The position numbers and the translations under genes are program-made. Under the pieces are notes generated by a model. The model was not told the DNA's origin. It saw nothing but the letters and a program-made list of their open reading frames with translations, and made no database searches. This document shows positions 19,779 through 28,397 of a DNA stretch of 64,000 nucleotides, piece after piece. The stretch spans positions 1,240,501 to 1,304,500 of the forward strand of contig OY282457.1 of NCBI GenBank assembly GCA_958296235.1, in the 5' to 3' direction. The first letter of the stretch is position 1. Each line of letters opens with the position of its first letter. The stretch comes from an uncultured Candidatus Binatia bacterium (lineage in GTDB: Bacteria > Desulfobacterota > Binatia > Bin18).

Positions 19779-21179
19779 CTATTCTGCCGGGCGAGCCTTC
19801 CAGAAATAATTCTTGATCCCATAGCCTTCATGATATTTGCGAAATGTCAACTCGAGCGGCATACCGATCTCCACCCGCTCTGCCTCGCAATCCGTGAGTT
19901 GGACAAAGACGCGCCCACCGCCCTCAAGATCGACCACGGCGTGCGTCGTTGGCGGGTCGGGCGTCTCGGTCAGATAGTCGTTCGTAAAGGTAAAGAGCGT
20001 CCCCCGCCGCGACAGCTTGATCTCTTCAAGCCCGTCACGATGGCCGCATTCCGTGCAGATGCGGTGAATGGGAAACTGGATGACGCCACACGCCGGGCAT
20101 TTCCCGCCATACAGGGGCAGAATCTGCTTTTGGTCGCGCAGCAGCACGACTGGAGTGGATTCGTCTTCCGTCGCGTAATCCTTCCGAATCAGTTTCCGAA
20201 AGCGGGCGTATTTGCCATAGGATTGCAGGGTCCGCTTCACCTCAATCTGCGAATACACGCTCCGGGCAACCTGAAAACTCGCAATCCTGTCCGTGACGCG
20301 GAACAGCGCCGCATCCCCCCCATCCCCATAGCCGGCCACGAGGATCAGATCGCCCGGCTGGGCCCGTTCAAGCACCGCGGCCAGCAGGACCAACGGCTGG
20401 GCTGTCCCGGCGTCCCCAACCGTATTCCAAAATGTTTCCTGCACCTGGCTCTGCATATCAAATCCCAGGCCGCGCAAAGCGCCCCGCAGAGCTTTTTGGC
20501 TGGGAGCGGCAATAGCCGCGTTGGCAATGTCCTTGGCTTCGAGATGGCATTTTTGCAGCAGGCCCCGGACGGTTTCCGCAATAAAACGGTTATAGCCAAA
20601 CTTGTTCTCAAATCCGCCGGGAAACGATTTGAGATAGTCCTGCTCTTCGGTTCGCCACGTGCCGAGAAATTCCTGGCTGACCGTATAGGAGCCAACCAGC
20701 TCGGCGAGCACGTTTTCCGAGCCAATGACCAGCGCCCCGCCGGCATCGCCGTAGTTCTGTTCCTGCAGGGTGTCCGGCTCCCCCATGCGCGCGTCGCCGG
20801 CGCACACCAGGAGCAGTTCTCCCGCTTTGGCCAAATCCAAGGCGGTTAAGAGGGCCGAGGTGCCGGCGCGGAGCGAATCGGTAAAATCCATAGTCCGCAG
20901 CTCTTTATCCGTATCCAGGACAGTGGCAACGGTGGCTGCGGCCTGCTTCTCTCGGTAGGGCGAGGTCGTTGAGGCAAAGAAAATCCCCGCCACCTCTTTG
21001 GGGTTGCGATCCCCCAGGGCGTCTATACTCGCATTCATGGCCAGGGTCAGGCTGTCCTCATCAAAACTGGCCAGGGCCCGCTCCCCGCCTAATGACGGGG
21101 CGTCCCACTCTTTGGCGATCACATCACGCGGGAGACGATACGAGGGGATATACGACCCATACGAAACAATACCGACCAT
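19779..21179 (-). CDS. HMG-CoA-synthase-like domain fused to DUF35 zinc ribbon/OB fold
   Basis: 466 residues. Residues 1-310 have the HMG-CoA synthase/KAS III fold (GIVSYGSYIPSYRLPRDVI; FFASTTSPYREKQAAATVA; YGDAGGALVIGSE; ILVAGYGDGGDAALF). Residues 350-460 are a DUF35 module: zinc ribbon CPACG...CTECG around 364-384, then an OB fold (GTLFTFTNDYLTETPDPP). The position of the synthase's catalytic Cys is Leu103 (DSLRAGTSAL), and the His of the archaeal HQPN-like motif is replaced (IAAPSQKALRG), so Claisen condensation looks impossible. In archaea, thiolase, HMG-CoA synthase and DUF35 form one complex; here two of the three are fused and the thiolase is the next gene. Confidence 0.85.
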   Translation of the reverse strand: MVGIVSYGSYIPSYRLPRDVIAKEWDAPSLGGERALASFDEDSLTLAMNASIDALGDRNPKEVAGIFFASTTSPYREKQAAATVATVLDTDKELRTMDFTDSLRAGTSALLTALDLAKAGELLLVCAGDARMGEPDTLQEQNYGDAGGALVIGSENVLAELVGSYTVSQEFLGTWRTEEQDYLKSFPGGFENKFGYNRFIAETVRGLLQKCHLEAKDIANAAIAAPSQKALRGALRGLGFDMQSQVQETFWNTVGDAGTAQPLVLLAAVLERAQPGDLILVAGYGDGGDAALFRVTDRIASFQVARSVYSQIEVKRTLQSYGKYARFRKLIRKDYATEDESTPVVLLRDQKQILPLYGGKCPACGVIQFPIHRICTECGHRDGLEEIKLSRRGTLFTFTNDYLTETPDPPTTHAVVDLEGGGRVFVQLTDCEAERVEIGMPLELTFRKYHEGYGIKNYFWKARPAE

Positions 21180-21219
21180 ATGCAGAACTCCAGTTACTCG
21201 TATGCTGCGGCTTAGCGGC

Positions 21220-22014
21220 TTAATTGAGCCGACTCTCCGGGATGCCCGCGCGGGTCATGCAGCCGTCAACCTGCAGGTTGATACCATTCACATACCCACC
21301 CGCCTTTGAAGCCAGGAACACACACGGCCAGGCCACTTCGAGACCCGTCCCAAAGCGATTCAGGGCGGTTGAACCCGTGGCCTTATCTTGCAGTTCCTTG
21401 GTTGGCCACAGGACTTCTTTGACGCCTGGGGTTTCGATCGGACCGGGCGAGATGCAGTTCACGCGAATGCCATAATCGGCCCATTCAATGGCCAGGGAAC
21501 GGGTCAAATTGATAATCCCCGCCTTTGCCGCCCCATAGTGCGACATCGTGGCCGAACCGAACACCCCGGCGTCAGACGAAATATTAATGATGCTGCCGCC
21601 GGTCTTCTTTGCCATCATGACCAGGGCCGCCGCCTTGGAAAAGAGGAAGGTGCCGTTCAGATTGATATCCACAATGGCGCGAAACCCATTCGCCGAGATC
21701 TCGTGGGCGTTGGCCACAAAGCTCGCGCCGGCGTTATTGATTAAAATATCGACCCGGCCCCATCTTTGCACGGTTTTCTCGATAACCGCCTCAACTTGGT
21801 CGTTTTTACGCACATCGCACACAATAGTGTCAACGTCGCCCCCGTCCTGTTTGATCCCTTCCGCAACCGGGCCCAGGTGGTCCATCGTCCGGCTGGTAAT
21901 CATCACCGGAGCGCCCCGGCGGCAGAACTCAGCCGCGATTTCCGCCCCGATTCCGGTTCCACCGCCGGTGATAACGGTGACTTTCCCCGCAATATCAAAC
22001 GCCGCATCGGTCAT
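21220..22014 (-). CDS. SDR family oxidoreductase
   Basis: Classical short-chain dehydrogenase of 264 residues: TGGGTGIGAEIAAEFCRRG for NAD(P) binding, NNAG motif in DILINNAGASF, Ser in NISSDAGVFGSA, and YGAAKAG with the catalytic Tyr/Lys, then CISPGPIETPGV. The pattern is close to 2,4-dienoyl-CoA reductase-like and FabG-like enzymes, so an acyl-CoA substrate fits its operon. It begins 26 bases after the lipoprotein gene and precedes the HMG-CoA-synthase-like fusion. Confidence 0.9.
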   Translation of the reverse strand: MTDAAFDIAGKVTVITGGGTGIGAEIAAEFCRRGAPVMITSRTMDHLGPVAEGIKQDGGDVDTIVCDVRKNDQVEAVIEKTVQRWGRVDILINNAGASFVANAHEISANGFRAIVDINLNGTFLFSKAAALVMMAKKTGGSIINISSDAGVFGSATMSHYGAAKAGIINLTRSLAIEWADYGIRVNCISPGPIETPGVKEVLWPTKELQDKATGSTALNRFGTGLEVAWPCVFLASKAGGYVNGINLQVDGCMTRAGIPESRLN

Positions 22015-22040
22015 ATCTTTTTTACTCCCCCGGGCACCTG

Positions 22041-23099
22041 TCAGCCAAAAACGCGCAGCCAGCTCTGACCGCCGTCCGTCGTGCGTAAGATGGCTCCATA
22101 TCCGCCCACAATCCAGCCATGAGCCGCATCATGGAAATCAACCGCCCGCAGCCAGGTTGCGATAGGCATACCAACACTCGTCGGTTGCCATGCTCCACCC
22201 TGCAGGCGCAGGACCCGACCAGCGCCGCCCACGATCCAGCCACCGCCGTCAGCGCCTATTAAATGTGGCGCGTATAAGGGTTCCGTATCGAACAGGGCGC
22301 CCTCCGCTTGCCCAATAAAATTCCACTGCTGACCGGCATTGGCGGTGGTCGCAACCTTGCCCTCAAGTCCGACCGCCACGCCAGTGTTCGCGTCGGAAAA
22401 AGAGACCCCAAAGAACGTGGGAAGATTCAGGGCGTCGCTGAATCCGGCCTGCCCGAGCAGGCTGTTCTGCTGTTCCAGCCAGTGCTGTCCGCCATCTGTA
22501 GTATGGTAAATTTTGCCAAACTCGCCCACAATCCAGCCAATATTTTCATCCAGGAACTGGACATCGTAGAAGATGGGGTCCACCAGAGCCAGGGTGGCAT
22601 CCGCCCCGACTCCTTCGAGCGAGGGCTGGATATAGCCCGACTCCCAGGACGCTCCGCCGTCTGTCGTTTTCAGATAGGTCGCCCGGTCGGCTGCGGCCCA
22701 GCCGTGGTGAATATCGATAAAAGAAATGCCAAATATCGGATCAGTCAGCTGGCTGTCCTGTGGCTGCCAGGTCTCGCCCCCATCCGTGGAGTGCAGCATG
22801 ACGCCGTCCTGTCCACTGATCCAGCCATGCTGGTCATCAGGAAAGGCGATACTGTACAGCGCCGCCTGTGTCCCGCTGTCCTTGACCTGCCAGCTCTGGC
22901 CGCCATCCGCGGTGAGGAGGATTTTACCTGCATAGCCGACAACTATTGCCTTCTCGGCCGAGAGCGCCTCCACATCGAAAAATTTATCTGTCAGGCTAAT
23001 CAGATTGGTACTCAGCGGGACTTCCTCAACCGCGTCGCGACACGCCGAGAAGGCGCTCAGGGTACAGACAAGGACGCACAGGAGAGGGATTCGTCGCAT
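22041..23099 (-). CDS. Ycf48-like beta-propeller lipoprotein
   Basis: Exported lipoprotein of 352 residues. The N-terminus MRRIPLLCVLVCTLSAFSAC is a type II signal with lipidated Cys at 20. The body contains repeated Ycf48/BNR blades: ILLTADGGQSWQ, MLHSTDGGETWQPQDS, YLKTTDGGASWESG, IYHTTDGGQHWLEQQ, and ILRTTDGGQSW at the end, each preceded by a GWIVG-type strand. Ycf48 helps assemble photosystem II in phototrophs; in non-phototrophs its role is unknown. The frame is open to 23480 through the intergenic region and the 5' end of icd on the other strand, so the Met at 23099 is taken. It may be the first gene of the acyl-CoA operon. Confidence 0.85.
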   Translation of the reverse strand: MRRIPLLCVLVCTLSAFSACRDAVEEVPLSTNLISLTDKFFDVEALSAEKAIVVGYAGKILLTADGGQSWQVKDSGTQAALYSIAFPDDQHGWISGQDGVMLHSTDGGETWQPQDSQLTDPIFGISFIDIHHGWAAADRATYLKTTDGGASWESGYIQPSLEGVGADATLALVDPIFYDVQFLDENIGWIVGEFGKIYHTTDGGQHWLEQQNSLLGQAGFSDALNLPTFFGVSFSDANTGVAVGLEGKVATTANAGQQWNFIGQAEGALFDTEPLYAPHLIGADGGGWIVGGAGRVLRLQGGAWQPTSVGMPIATWLRAVDFHDAAHGWIVGGYGAILRTTDGGQSWLRVFG

Positions 23100-23160
23100 A
23101 TCGGTCGGCTTCCGCGGGTTAAACAACTCCCCCTGTCTACTCTCTTCCCCTGCGCTTTGC

Positions 23161-23187
23161 AACGTGGCGGCGAGCGGCCGCCACGTT
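23161..23187. other. Perfect 11-bp hairpin between divergent genes
   Basis: AACGTGGCGGC and GCCGCCACGTT flank a 5-base loop between the divergent Ycf48-like gene and icd. No T-run follows on either strand, so it looks more like a protein site or mRNA leader structure than a terminator. Confidence 0.5.
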
Positions 23188-23218
23188 CCACCACCCTTTC
23201 GATTGAGCTGTGATTTGG

Positions 23219-23224
23219 TATAAT
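23219..23224 (+). promoter_or_regulatory. Extended -10 promoter element of icd
   Basis: A perfect TATAAT preceded by TG one base upstream (TGGTATAAT) lies about 93 bases before the icd start. No good -35 is visible at 17 bases, which is compatible with an extended -10 promoter. The transcript would begin just before the dispersed hairpin repeat at 23235. Confidence 0.5.
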
Positions 23225-23234
23225 CCCGCGCGAT

Positions 23235-23288
23235 GAGGAACGCGGCCTTCCAGGCCGCGATTCTTTGTGGGCTGGAAGCCCACACTCC
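23235..23288 (+). repeat. Two-hairpin dispersed repeat, copy 1
   Basis: Two consecutive hairpins: GCGGCCT-TCC-AGGCCGC and TGTGGGCT-GGA-AGCCCACA. Compared with the other copies both stems carry paired changes that keep the pairing. It lies in the probable 5' leader of icd. Confidence 0.85.
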
Positions 23289-23316
23289 GAATTTAAATGA
23301 GAGGTAAGGAGAGAAC

Positions 23317-25545
23317 ATGACCCCAGCAAAAATTACATGGACCCAGATTGATGAAGCCCCGGCACTGGCAACCTTCGCCCTCCTGCCTGTCATCCGGGCG
23401 TATACCAAAGGATCGGGCATTGAGGTGGAAACCAGCGACATTTCCCTGGCCGGTAGAATCATCGCCAACTTTCCCGACAACCTGACTCACGAGCAAAAAA
23501 TTCCCGATTGCCTGACCCAACTCGGAGAGATGACGCAAACGCCACAGGCGAATATCGTCAAACTGCCCAATATCAGCGCCACCGTTCCCCAACTCAAAGA
23601 CGCGATCAAAGAGTTGCAGGCCAAAGGCTACGACATCCCTGACTATCCTGAAGAACCCAAAAACGACGCGGAGCGGGCGCTCCAGGCCCGCTTTGCCGTG
23701 GTCCTCGGTTCGGCCGTTAATCCGGTTCTGCGGGAAGGCAACTCTGACCGCCGGGCCGCCGCTTCGGTCAAAAAATTCTTTCAGAAGAATCCCCACAAGA
23801 TGATGCAGCAGTGGCCGCAGAGCGGCTCCAAGGCCCGGGTGGCCCATATGGACGGCAAGGATTTCTACGAGAGCGAGAAATCGATCACGCTGGACACGGC
23901 GACCCAGGCGCGGATCGAGTTTGTTGCCGGGGACGGCGGCGTGACCGTGCTGAAAGACCAGTTGGCCCTGCTGGAGGGCGAAGTCATTGATGCCTCGGTC
24001 ATGAACGTCAAGGCCCTGCGCGCGTTCTATGCCGAGCAGATGGACGCGGCCAAGAACGACGGGGTGTTGCTGTCCTTGCACCTCAAATCGACCATGATGA
24101 AAGTCTCCGACCCCATCATGTTCGGCCACTGTGTGTCCGTCTATTTCCAGGACGCGCTCGACAAGCACGCCGAAGCGCTCAAAGAAATCGGGGCGAACGT
24201 CAACTACGGCCTGGCCGATGTGCTGGCCAAACTCGACCGTCTGCCGGCCGAGAAAAAAGCCGAGGTCGAGGCCGATATTGCCGCGGTATATGAAAAGCGC
24301 CCGGCGCTGGCGATGGTTAATGCCCGCCGCGGCATCACTAATTTGCACGTCCCGAATGACATCATCATCGACGCCTCCATGCCCAATGTTGTGCGTGATG
24401 GCGGCCGGATGTGGAATAAGAATGACGAACTCCAAGATACTATCGCCATAGTGCCGGACCGCTGCTACGCGACCATGTATAAGGAAATTCTCGAAAACGC
24501 CAAACAGCACGGGCAGTTTGACCCGGCAACTATGGGCAACGTCGCCAACGTCGGGTTGATGGCACAGAAAGCCGAAGAGTACGGCTCGCACGACAAGACC
24601 TTTGAAGCGCCGGCTGACGGCACCATTCGCGTTGTGGATGCGGCCGGGACCCCCCTGCTTGAGCAGTCCGTCGAAGTCGGCGACATCTTCAGAATGAGTC
24701 AGACCAAGGACGCCCCGATCCGCGACTGGGTCCGCCTGGCGGTGTCCCGCGCAAGGGCCTCCGGGTCACCGGCGATTTTCTGGCTGGACGAGAACCGGGG
24801 ACACGATACGGAAATCCTCAAGAAGGTGAACACCTATCTGCCGGAGCACGACACCACCGGCCTGGACCTGCGCGTCATGAAACCGCAGGAGGCCATGCGC
24901 TTTTCCCTGGAACGGATTCGGAGAGGAGAAGACACGATTGCGGTCACGGGCAATGTCCTGCGTGACTATCTGACCGACCTGTTTCCGATTCTTGAACTGG
25001 GCACCAGCGCCCGCATGCTATCGATCGTGCCACTGATGAAAGGCGGCGGCCTGTTCGAGACCGGCGCGGGCGGCTCCGCTCCCAAGCACGTGCAGCAGTT
25101 CGTGCAAGAAGGCCACCTCAGATGGGATTCGCTGGGTGAATACTGCGCCCTGGTCCCCTCGCTTGAGCTGATCGCCGAAAACACCAAGAATGAAAAAGCC
25201 GCGCTGTTTGCGGAAACGCTGGACCGGGCCATCAGTACCTATCTGGAAAACTCGCGCTCCCCATCCCGCAAGGTGAACGAAATCGACAACCGGGGCAGCA
25301 CCTTCTATCTGGCCCTGTACTGGGCTCAGGCCCTGGCCGCCCAGACAAAAGATACGGCCATACAGGCGCGCTTTGCCGGGGTGGCAAAACAACTCGAAGC
25401 GCAGGAAGCCACGATTACCGCAGAACTGCTGGCCGCCCAGGGTGCGCCGGTCGACGTCGGCGGCTATTACGTGCCCGACCCGGAAAAGACCAGCCAGGCC
25501 ATGCGGCCCAGCGCGACCTTTAACGCCATTATTGACGCGCTGTAA
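23317..25545 (+). CDS. icd: Isocitrate dehydrogenase (NADP), monomeric type
   Basis: Large single-chain isocitrate dehydrogenase of the TCA cycle, 742 residues, the usual length for this family and about twice that of dimeric Icd. Recognisable segments include [18 protein letters not shown] at the N-terminus, [19 protein letters not shown] for substrate binding, [33 protein letters not shown] and [35 protein letters not shown] in the second half. AAGGAG lies about 7 bases before the ATG. It is preceded by an extended -10 promoter and a hairpin repeat. Confidence 0.97.
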   Translation: MTPAKITWTQIDEAPALATFALLPVIRAYTKGSGIEVETSDISLAGRIIANFPDNLTHEQKIPDCLTQLGEMTQTPQANIVKLPNISATVPQLKDAIKELQAKGYDIPDYPEEPKNDAERALQARFAVVLGSAVNPVLREGNSDRRAAASVKKFFQKNPHKMMQQWPQSGSKARVAHMDGKDFYESEKSITLDTATQARIEFVAGDGGVTVLKDQLALLEGEVIDASVMNVKALRAFYAEQMDAAKNDGVLLSLHLKSTMMKVSDPIMFGHCVSVYFQDALDKHAEALKEIGANVNYGLADVLAKLDRLPAEKKAEVEADIAAVYEKRPALAMVNARRGITNLHVPNDIIIDASMPNVVRDGGRMWNKNDELQDTIAIVPDRCYATMYKEILENAKQHGQFDPATMGNVANVGLMAQKAEEYGSHDKTFEAPADGTIRVVDAAGTPLLEQSVEVGDIFRMSQTKDAPIRDWVRLAVSRARASGSPAIFWLDENRGHDTEILKKVNTYLPEHDTTGLDLRVMKPQEAMRFSLERIRRGEDTIAVTGNVLRDYLTDLFPILELGTSARMLSIVPLMKGGGLFETGAGGSAPKHVQQFVQEGHLRWDSLGEYCALVPSLELIAENTKNEKAALFAETLDRAISTYLENSRSPSRKVNEIDNRGSTFYLALYWAQALAAQTKDTAIQARFAGVAKQLEAQEATITAELLAAQGAPVDVGGYYVPDPEKTSQAMRPSATFNAIIDAL

Positions 25546-25663
25546 TATACCCTGTGCCCCTATTTCCTCTTGCAGCGGAGAGGGCATTTGCCGCCCTCTT
25601 CGTACCTACTCGAAACTCTTCAGCAGAAAATAGCAGAAAATCGGCCAAGGAAAGCTAAAGCGA

Positions 25664-26257
25664 GTGAGTATAGACCTGCTTCCGACGTTTATCCGCGAAC
25701 ACTACGAAGTGCATGAATGGAAGCATGCCTGCGCTATCCTGAAGGAGGATTTCCCCCACGAATGGAGTGATATTGTGTCACTTCTGACAGAATTCCGACT
25801 GAAGAAGAGTTGGATTACGAATCCGGGCGGAAGGAAATCGAAGGTTTCAGGATATATAGATAGCTATCTGTATGAACGCGGATGGACTGAAAAGGAATTT
25901 CTCACTCAGGTAATTGTGGATGGAAACGAAACAGATACGCCAACGCATAAAGTGGATTGTTTCCGCAACCGGATAGCATTAGAAATTGAGTGGAACAACA
26001 AAGATCCATTCTACGATAGAGATCTCAACAACTTCAGGCTATTGTTTGATCTCAGGGCGATCAGCGTAGGCGTTATTATTACCAGATGCGATGATCTTCA
26101 GGACATATTCAACAAGGCTGGAAGAGGCACTTCATACGGGGCTTCAACGACGCATATGAGCAAGCTACTGCCTCGAATCAACGGTGGCGGTGGAGCGGGA
26201 TGCCCATTATTGACCTTTGGGATCTCGAAGAAACTCTTTGTGGAGGATGACGAATGA
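25664..26257 (+). CDS. BglII/BstYI family type II restriction endonuclease
   Basis: Restriction enzyme predicted to cut a GATC-centred palindrome such as RGATCY or AGATCT. The core VDCFRNRIALEIEWNNKDPF places Asp98 and Glu107-x-Glu109 with the same nine-residue spacing as Asp84 and Glu93-x-Gln95 of BglII; LNNFRLLFDLRAISVGVII follows, also typical of the group. 197 residues from a GTG start with AAGGAAAG about a dozen bases upstream. The stop overlaps the methyltransferase start in ATGA. Base composition is more AT-rich than the neighbours, which suggests transfer. Confidence 0.88.
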   Translation: MSIDLLPTFIREHYEVHEWKHACAILKEDFPHEWSDIVSLLTEFRLKKSWITNPGGRKSKVSGYIDSYLYERGWTEKEFLTQVIVDGNETDTPTHKVDCFRNRIALEIEWNNKDPFYDRDLNNFRLLFDLRAISVGVIITRCDDLQDIFNKAGRGTSYGASTTHMSKLLPRINGGGGAGCPLLTFGISKKLFVEDDE

Positions 26258-26943
26258 GCGTGGACGAAGACTTCAGAGAAGAGATCGGCACAAGGAAGTT
26301 CGCTACCGTGCTTGCCGACCCACCGTGGCGTTTTCACAACAAGACCGGCAAGGTCGCGCCCGAACACAAACGGCTGGCACGCTATCCGACGCTCACGTTT
26401 GAGGAAATTGAGAATCTCCCGGTCAGGGACGTGGTAGAGGAGACCGCCCATCTCTATCTCTGGGTGCCCAACGCCTTGCTGGCGGAGGGCTTACAGGTCA
26501 TGAAACGCTGGGGATTTCAGTACAAAACGAATCTGATCTGGTACAAGGTCAGACAAGACGGCGGCCCCGATAGAAGGGGAGTCGGGTTCTATTTCAGAAA
26601 CGTCACCGAGATGGTGCTGTTTGGCGTGAGAGGGAAGCAGGCCAGGACTTTGGCACCCGGCAGAAGGCAGGAAAATATCATGCTCTCCAGGAAGAGAGAG
26701 CACAGCCGGAAACCCGATGAGCAGTACGCAATCATAGAAGCGTGCAGTCCTGGACCGTTTATTGAGTTGTTTGCGCGCGGTCCCAGGGAAGGCTGGTTCA
26801 CGTGGGGGAATCAATCGAAGCAGTACGCGCCGACATGGACGACGTACTCCAATCATTCCCAATCGACGGACATATCAAGCACGCAGATAGGGCCTCTTGA
26901 AATAATCAGTCACGCGCCGCTGCCCGGCGCAAACGGTCCATGA
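26254..26943 (+). CDS. MT-A70 family DNA adenine methyltransferase
   Basis: N6-adenine methyltransferase that should protect the sites of the partner nuclease. The catalytic DPPW lies at residues 22-25 (VLADPPWRFHNKTGK), followed by the family segments LYLWVPNALLAEGLQVM, WGFQYKTNLIWYK and GVGFYFRNVTEMVLFGVRG, and SRKPDEQYAIIE near the C-terminus. The last 15 residues (from LEIISHAPL) are read from a copy of the tsaC 3' end, so the natural C-terminus was probably replaced there; the catalytic core is complete. Confidence 0.88.
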   Translation: MSVDEDFREEIGTRKFATVLADPPWRFHNKTGKVAPEHKRLARYPTLTFEEIENLPVRDVVEETAHLYLWVPNALLAEGLQVMKRWGFQYKTNLIWYKVRQDGGPDRRGVGFYFRNVTEMVLFGVRGKQARTLAPGRRQENIMLSRKREHSRKPDEQYAIIEACSPGPFIELFARGPREGWFTWGNQSKQYAPTWTTYSNHSQSTDISSTQIGPLEIISHAPLPGANGP

Positions 26944-26953
26944 TTGCCCGACC
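26897..26953. repeat. 57-bp direct repeat, copy A (duplicated tsaC 3' end)
   Basis: Matches 27304-27360 at 55 of 57 positions. Copy B is the true 3' end of tsaC; this copy lies outside the gene and forms the 3' end of the methyltransferase and of the orphan antitoxin frame. The arrangement resembles an attachment-site duplication made by an element that integrates at a gene end. Confidence 0.85.
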
Positions 26954-27188
26954 AAGGACGATGACCACGGGTCCATTTTACTGCGTCATACACCGTGTCC
27001 AGGATTTCCTGCTGGTCGTACTGACCGTTACGATCCTGCATGTGTTTGATCGTTTCCCTGCGTATAACGGTTCTGACAGCGCGCTCTACAAAGGCTGAGA
27101 GATTATCCGATTCGCCATCCTGCTGAGCCAGGAAGGCTCGTAAGGCTTTATCGGTTTCGTCCGAAACCTGGACCGACCACCGCGTCAT
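26910..27188 (-). CDS. Ribbon-helix-helix antitoxin-like protein, orphan
   Basis: 92 residues beginning TRWSVQVSDETDKALRAFLA, then DNLSAFVERAVRTVI: a ribbon-helix-helix DNA-binding fold typical of antitoxins that precede PIN-type toxins. After about residue 78 (KWTRG) the sequence changes to a stretch coded by the duplicated tsaC 3' end, so the original C-terminus and the expected downstream toxin gene are missing. It lies wholly between and across the 57-bp repeats. Could still bind DNA; a toxin-neutralising role is doubtful without a toxin. Confidence 0.65.
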   Translation of the reverse strand: MTRWSVQVSDETDKALRAFLAQQDGESDNLSAFVERAVRTVIRRETIKHMQDRNGQYDQQEILDTVYDAVKWTRGHRPWSGNHGPFAPGSGA

Positions 27189-27303
27189 GAGTTGTCCCGC
27201 TTTCTGAAGAAAATCGTTTATTTTTCACCATATCTGATATTGGGCGGTATGGGGAGCCACTTGGAACGGCCACCCCACACGACCAAATCCCGACTCCACA
27301 ACT

Positions 27304-27360
27304 TTGAAATAATCAGTCACGCGCCGCTGCCCGGCGCAAGCGATCCATGATTGCCCGACC
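27304..27360. repeat. 57-bp direct repeat, copy B (native tsaC 3' end)
   Basis: Contains the last codons and stop of tsaC. See copy A at 26897-26953; the two lie in the same orientation 407 bases apart and bound an orphan antitoxin gene. Confidence 0.85.
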
Positions 27361-28290
27361 TATGCCGGTCTCAGGAACCGATTCGATGACGACCCTATCC
27401 AGTCCGGCAGCGTCCAGCCGCCGGAGCGCGGCAAACAGGTGGGCCGCAGCGTCTAACAGATTCCCGTCCGCTGACAGCACTTCCGTTCTCGTATAGCCAC
27501 GCGCATCGGACCGAGGAGCGAGGCTGAGCAGCCCGAGCCGTTCACCAGCCTTGGGCTGAGGCAAAGCAGCGCCAGGCTTCAGCAGGAGGACAGGGACGCG
27601 CGGCGCATAATGCGACAGCAGCGTTCCTGGCGAACGCCGGTCCGTTTGGGTTGGCTCACCCATGCGAACCGGGCCGATGACCGACTCGATCTGTTCGAGC
27701 GTTACACCCCCAGGCCGGAGTAACACAGCCTGTGGCTCGGTCAACGCACAGACCGTTGATTCAACGCCGACCGGACACGGACCGCCGTCAATAATCAGAC
27801 CCACCTCGTCCCCGAGCGAGTCGCGCACATGCCTCGCGGTTGTCGGGCTGACATACCCGAACGGGTTGGCGCTCGGTGCCGCAATGGGGAAATCGACGGC
27901 CCGCAGGAGCGCCAGCGCAACCGGGTGCGACGGCATACGAAGCGCAACCGTCCCCAGCCCGGCAGTGACCAGGGCCGGGATAATGGGCCGTTTCGGCAGA
28001 ACAAGCGTCAACGCCCCCGGCCAGAAGGTGTCCATGAGTTGCCAGGCGCGTTTATCAAGGGCGGTGACATATTGTGAAGCCGCTTCTTTGTCCCCAATAT
28101 GGACAATCAGCGGGTCAAACGCGGGACGCTTCTTGGCGGCAAAGACCTTGGCCGCCGCCTTTTCGTTCAGCGCATTCGCGCCCAGGCCGTAGACGGTTTC
28201 CGTAGGGAAAGCCACGATATCTCCAGCCCCGAGCCGTTCGGCTGCGCGCAGAATTGTTCGTGGGTCAGTACCGTCAAGAATGTGGGACAT
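27313..28290 (-). CDS. Threonylcarbamoyl-AMP synthase, Sua5 type
   Basis: Makes threonylcarbamoyl-AMP for the t6A modification of tRNAs that read ANN codons. The N-terminal YrdC domain has IVAFPTETVYGLGANA, KRPAFDPLIVHI, FWPGALTLVLPKR, TVALRMPSHPVA and SANPFGYVSPTTA; a C-terminal Sua5 domain follows (RSPGTLLSHYAPRVPVLLL), so this is the two-domain Sua5 form of about 325 residues. The Met at 28290 (MSHILDG) is chosen; the frame extends to 28341 only through the CACTATCC repeat. Confidence 0.93.
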   Translation of the reverse strand: MSHILDGTDPRTILRAAERLGAGDIVAFPTETVYGLGANALNEKAAAKVFAAKKRPAFDPLIVHIGDKEAASQYVTALDKRAWQLMDTFWPGALTLVLPKRPIIPALVTAGLGTVALRMPSHPVALALLRAVDFPIAAPSANPFGYVSPTTARHVRDSLGDEVGLIIDGGPCPVGVESTVCALTEPQAVLLRPGGVTLEQIESVIGPVRMGEPTQTDRRSPGTLLSHYAPRVPVLLLKPGAALPQPKAGERLGLLSLAPRSDARGYTRTEVLSADGNLLDAAAHLFAALRRLDAAGLDRVVIESVPETGIGRAIMDRLRRAAARD

Positions 28291-28300
28291 CGGAAAAAGA

Positions 28301-28397
28301 GTGGATAGTGAAGAGTGGATAGTGAAGAGCGGGGAAGCCAATCACTCGCCACTATCCACTATCCACTATCCACTATCCTTCACTATCCTTCACTATC
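28301..28397. repeat. CACTATC-unit tandem and inverted repeat at speA/tsaC junction
   Basis: Right arm: several 7-bp CACTATC units, then three 10-bp CACTATCCTT units, ending inside the speA stop region. Left arm: GTGGATAGTGAAGAGTGGATAGTGAAGAG, its near inverse. On the minus strand the long hairpin is followed by CTCTTTTTCC just before the tsaC start, so it may act as a terminator or attenuator between speA and tsaC. Confidence 0.8.

Noticed and set aside
23293-24591. Open frame of 432 codons on the minus strand
   Set aside because: Antisense to icd, whose protein is unmistakable. No motif of its own.
28301-28397. CRISPR array
   Set aside because: The repeated units are 7 and 10 bp with no unique spacers, and no cas genes are near.
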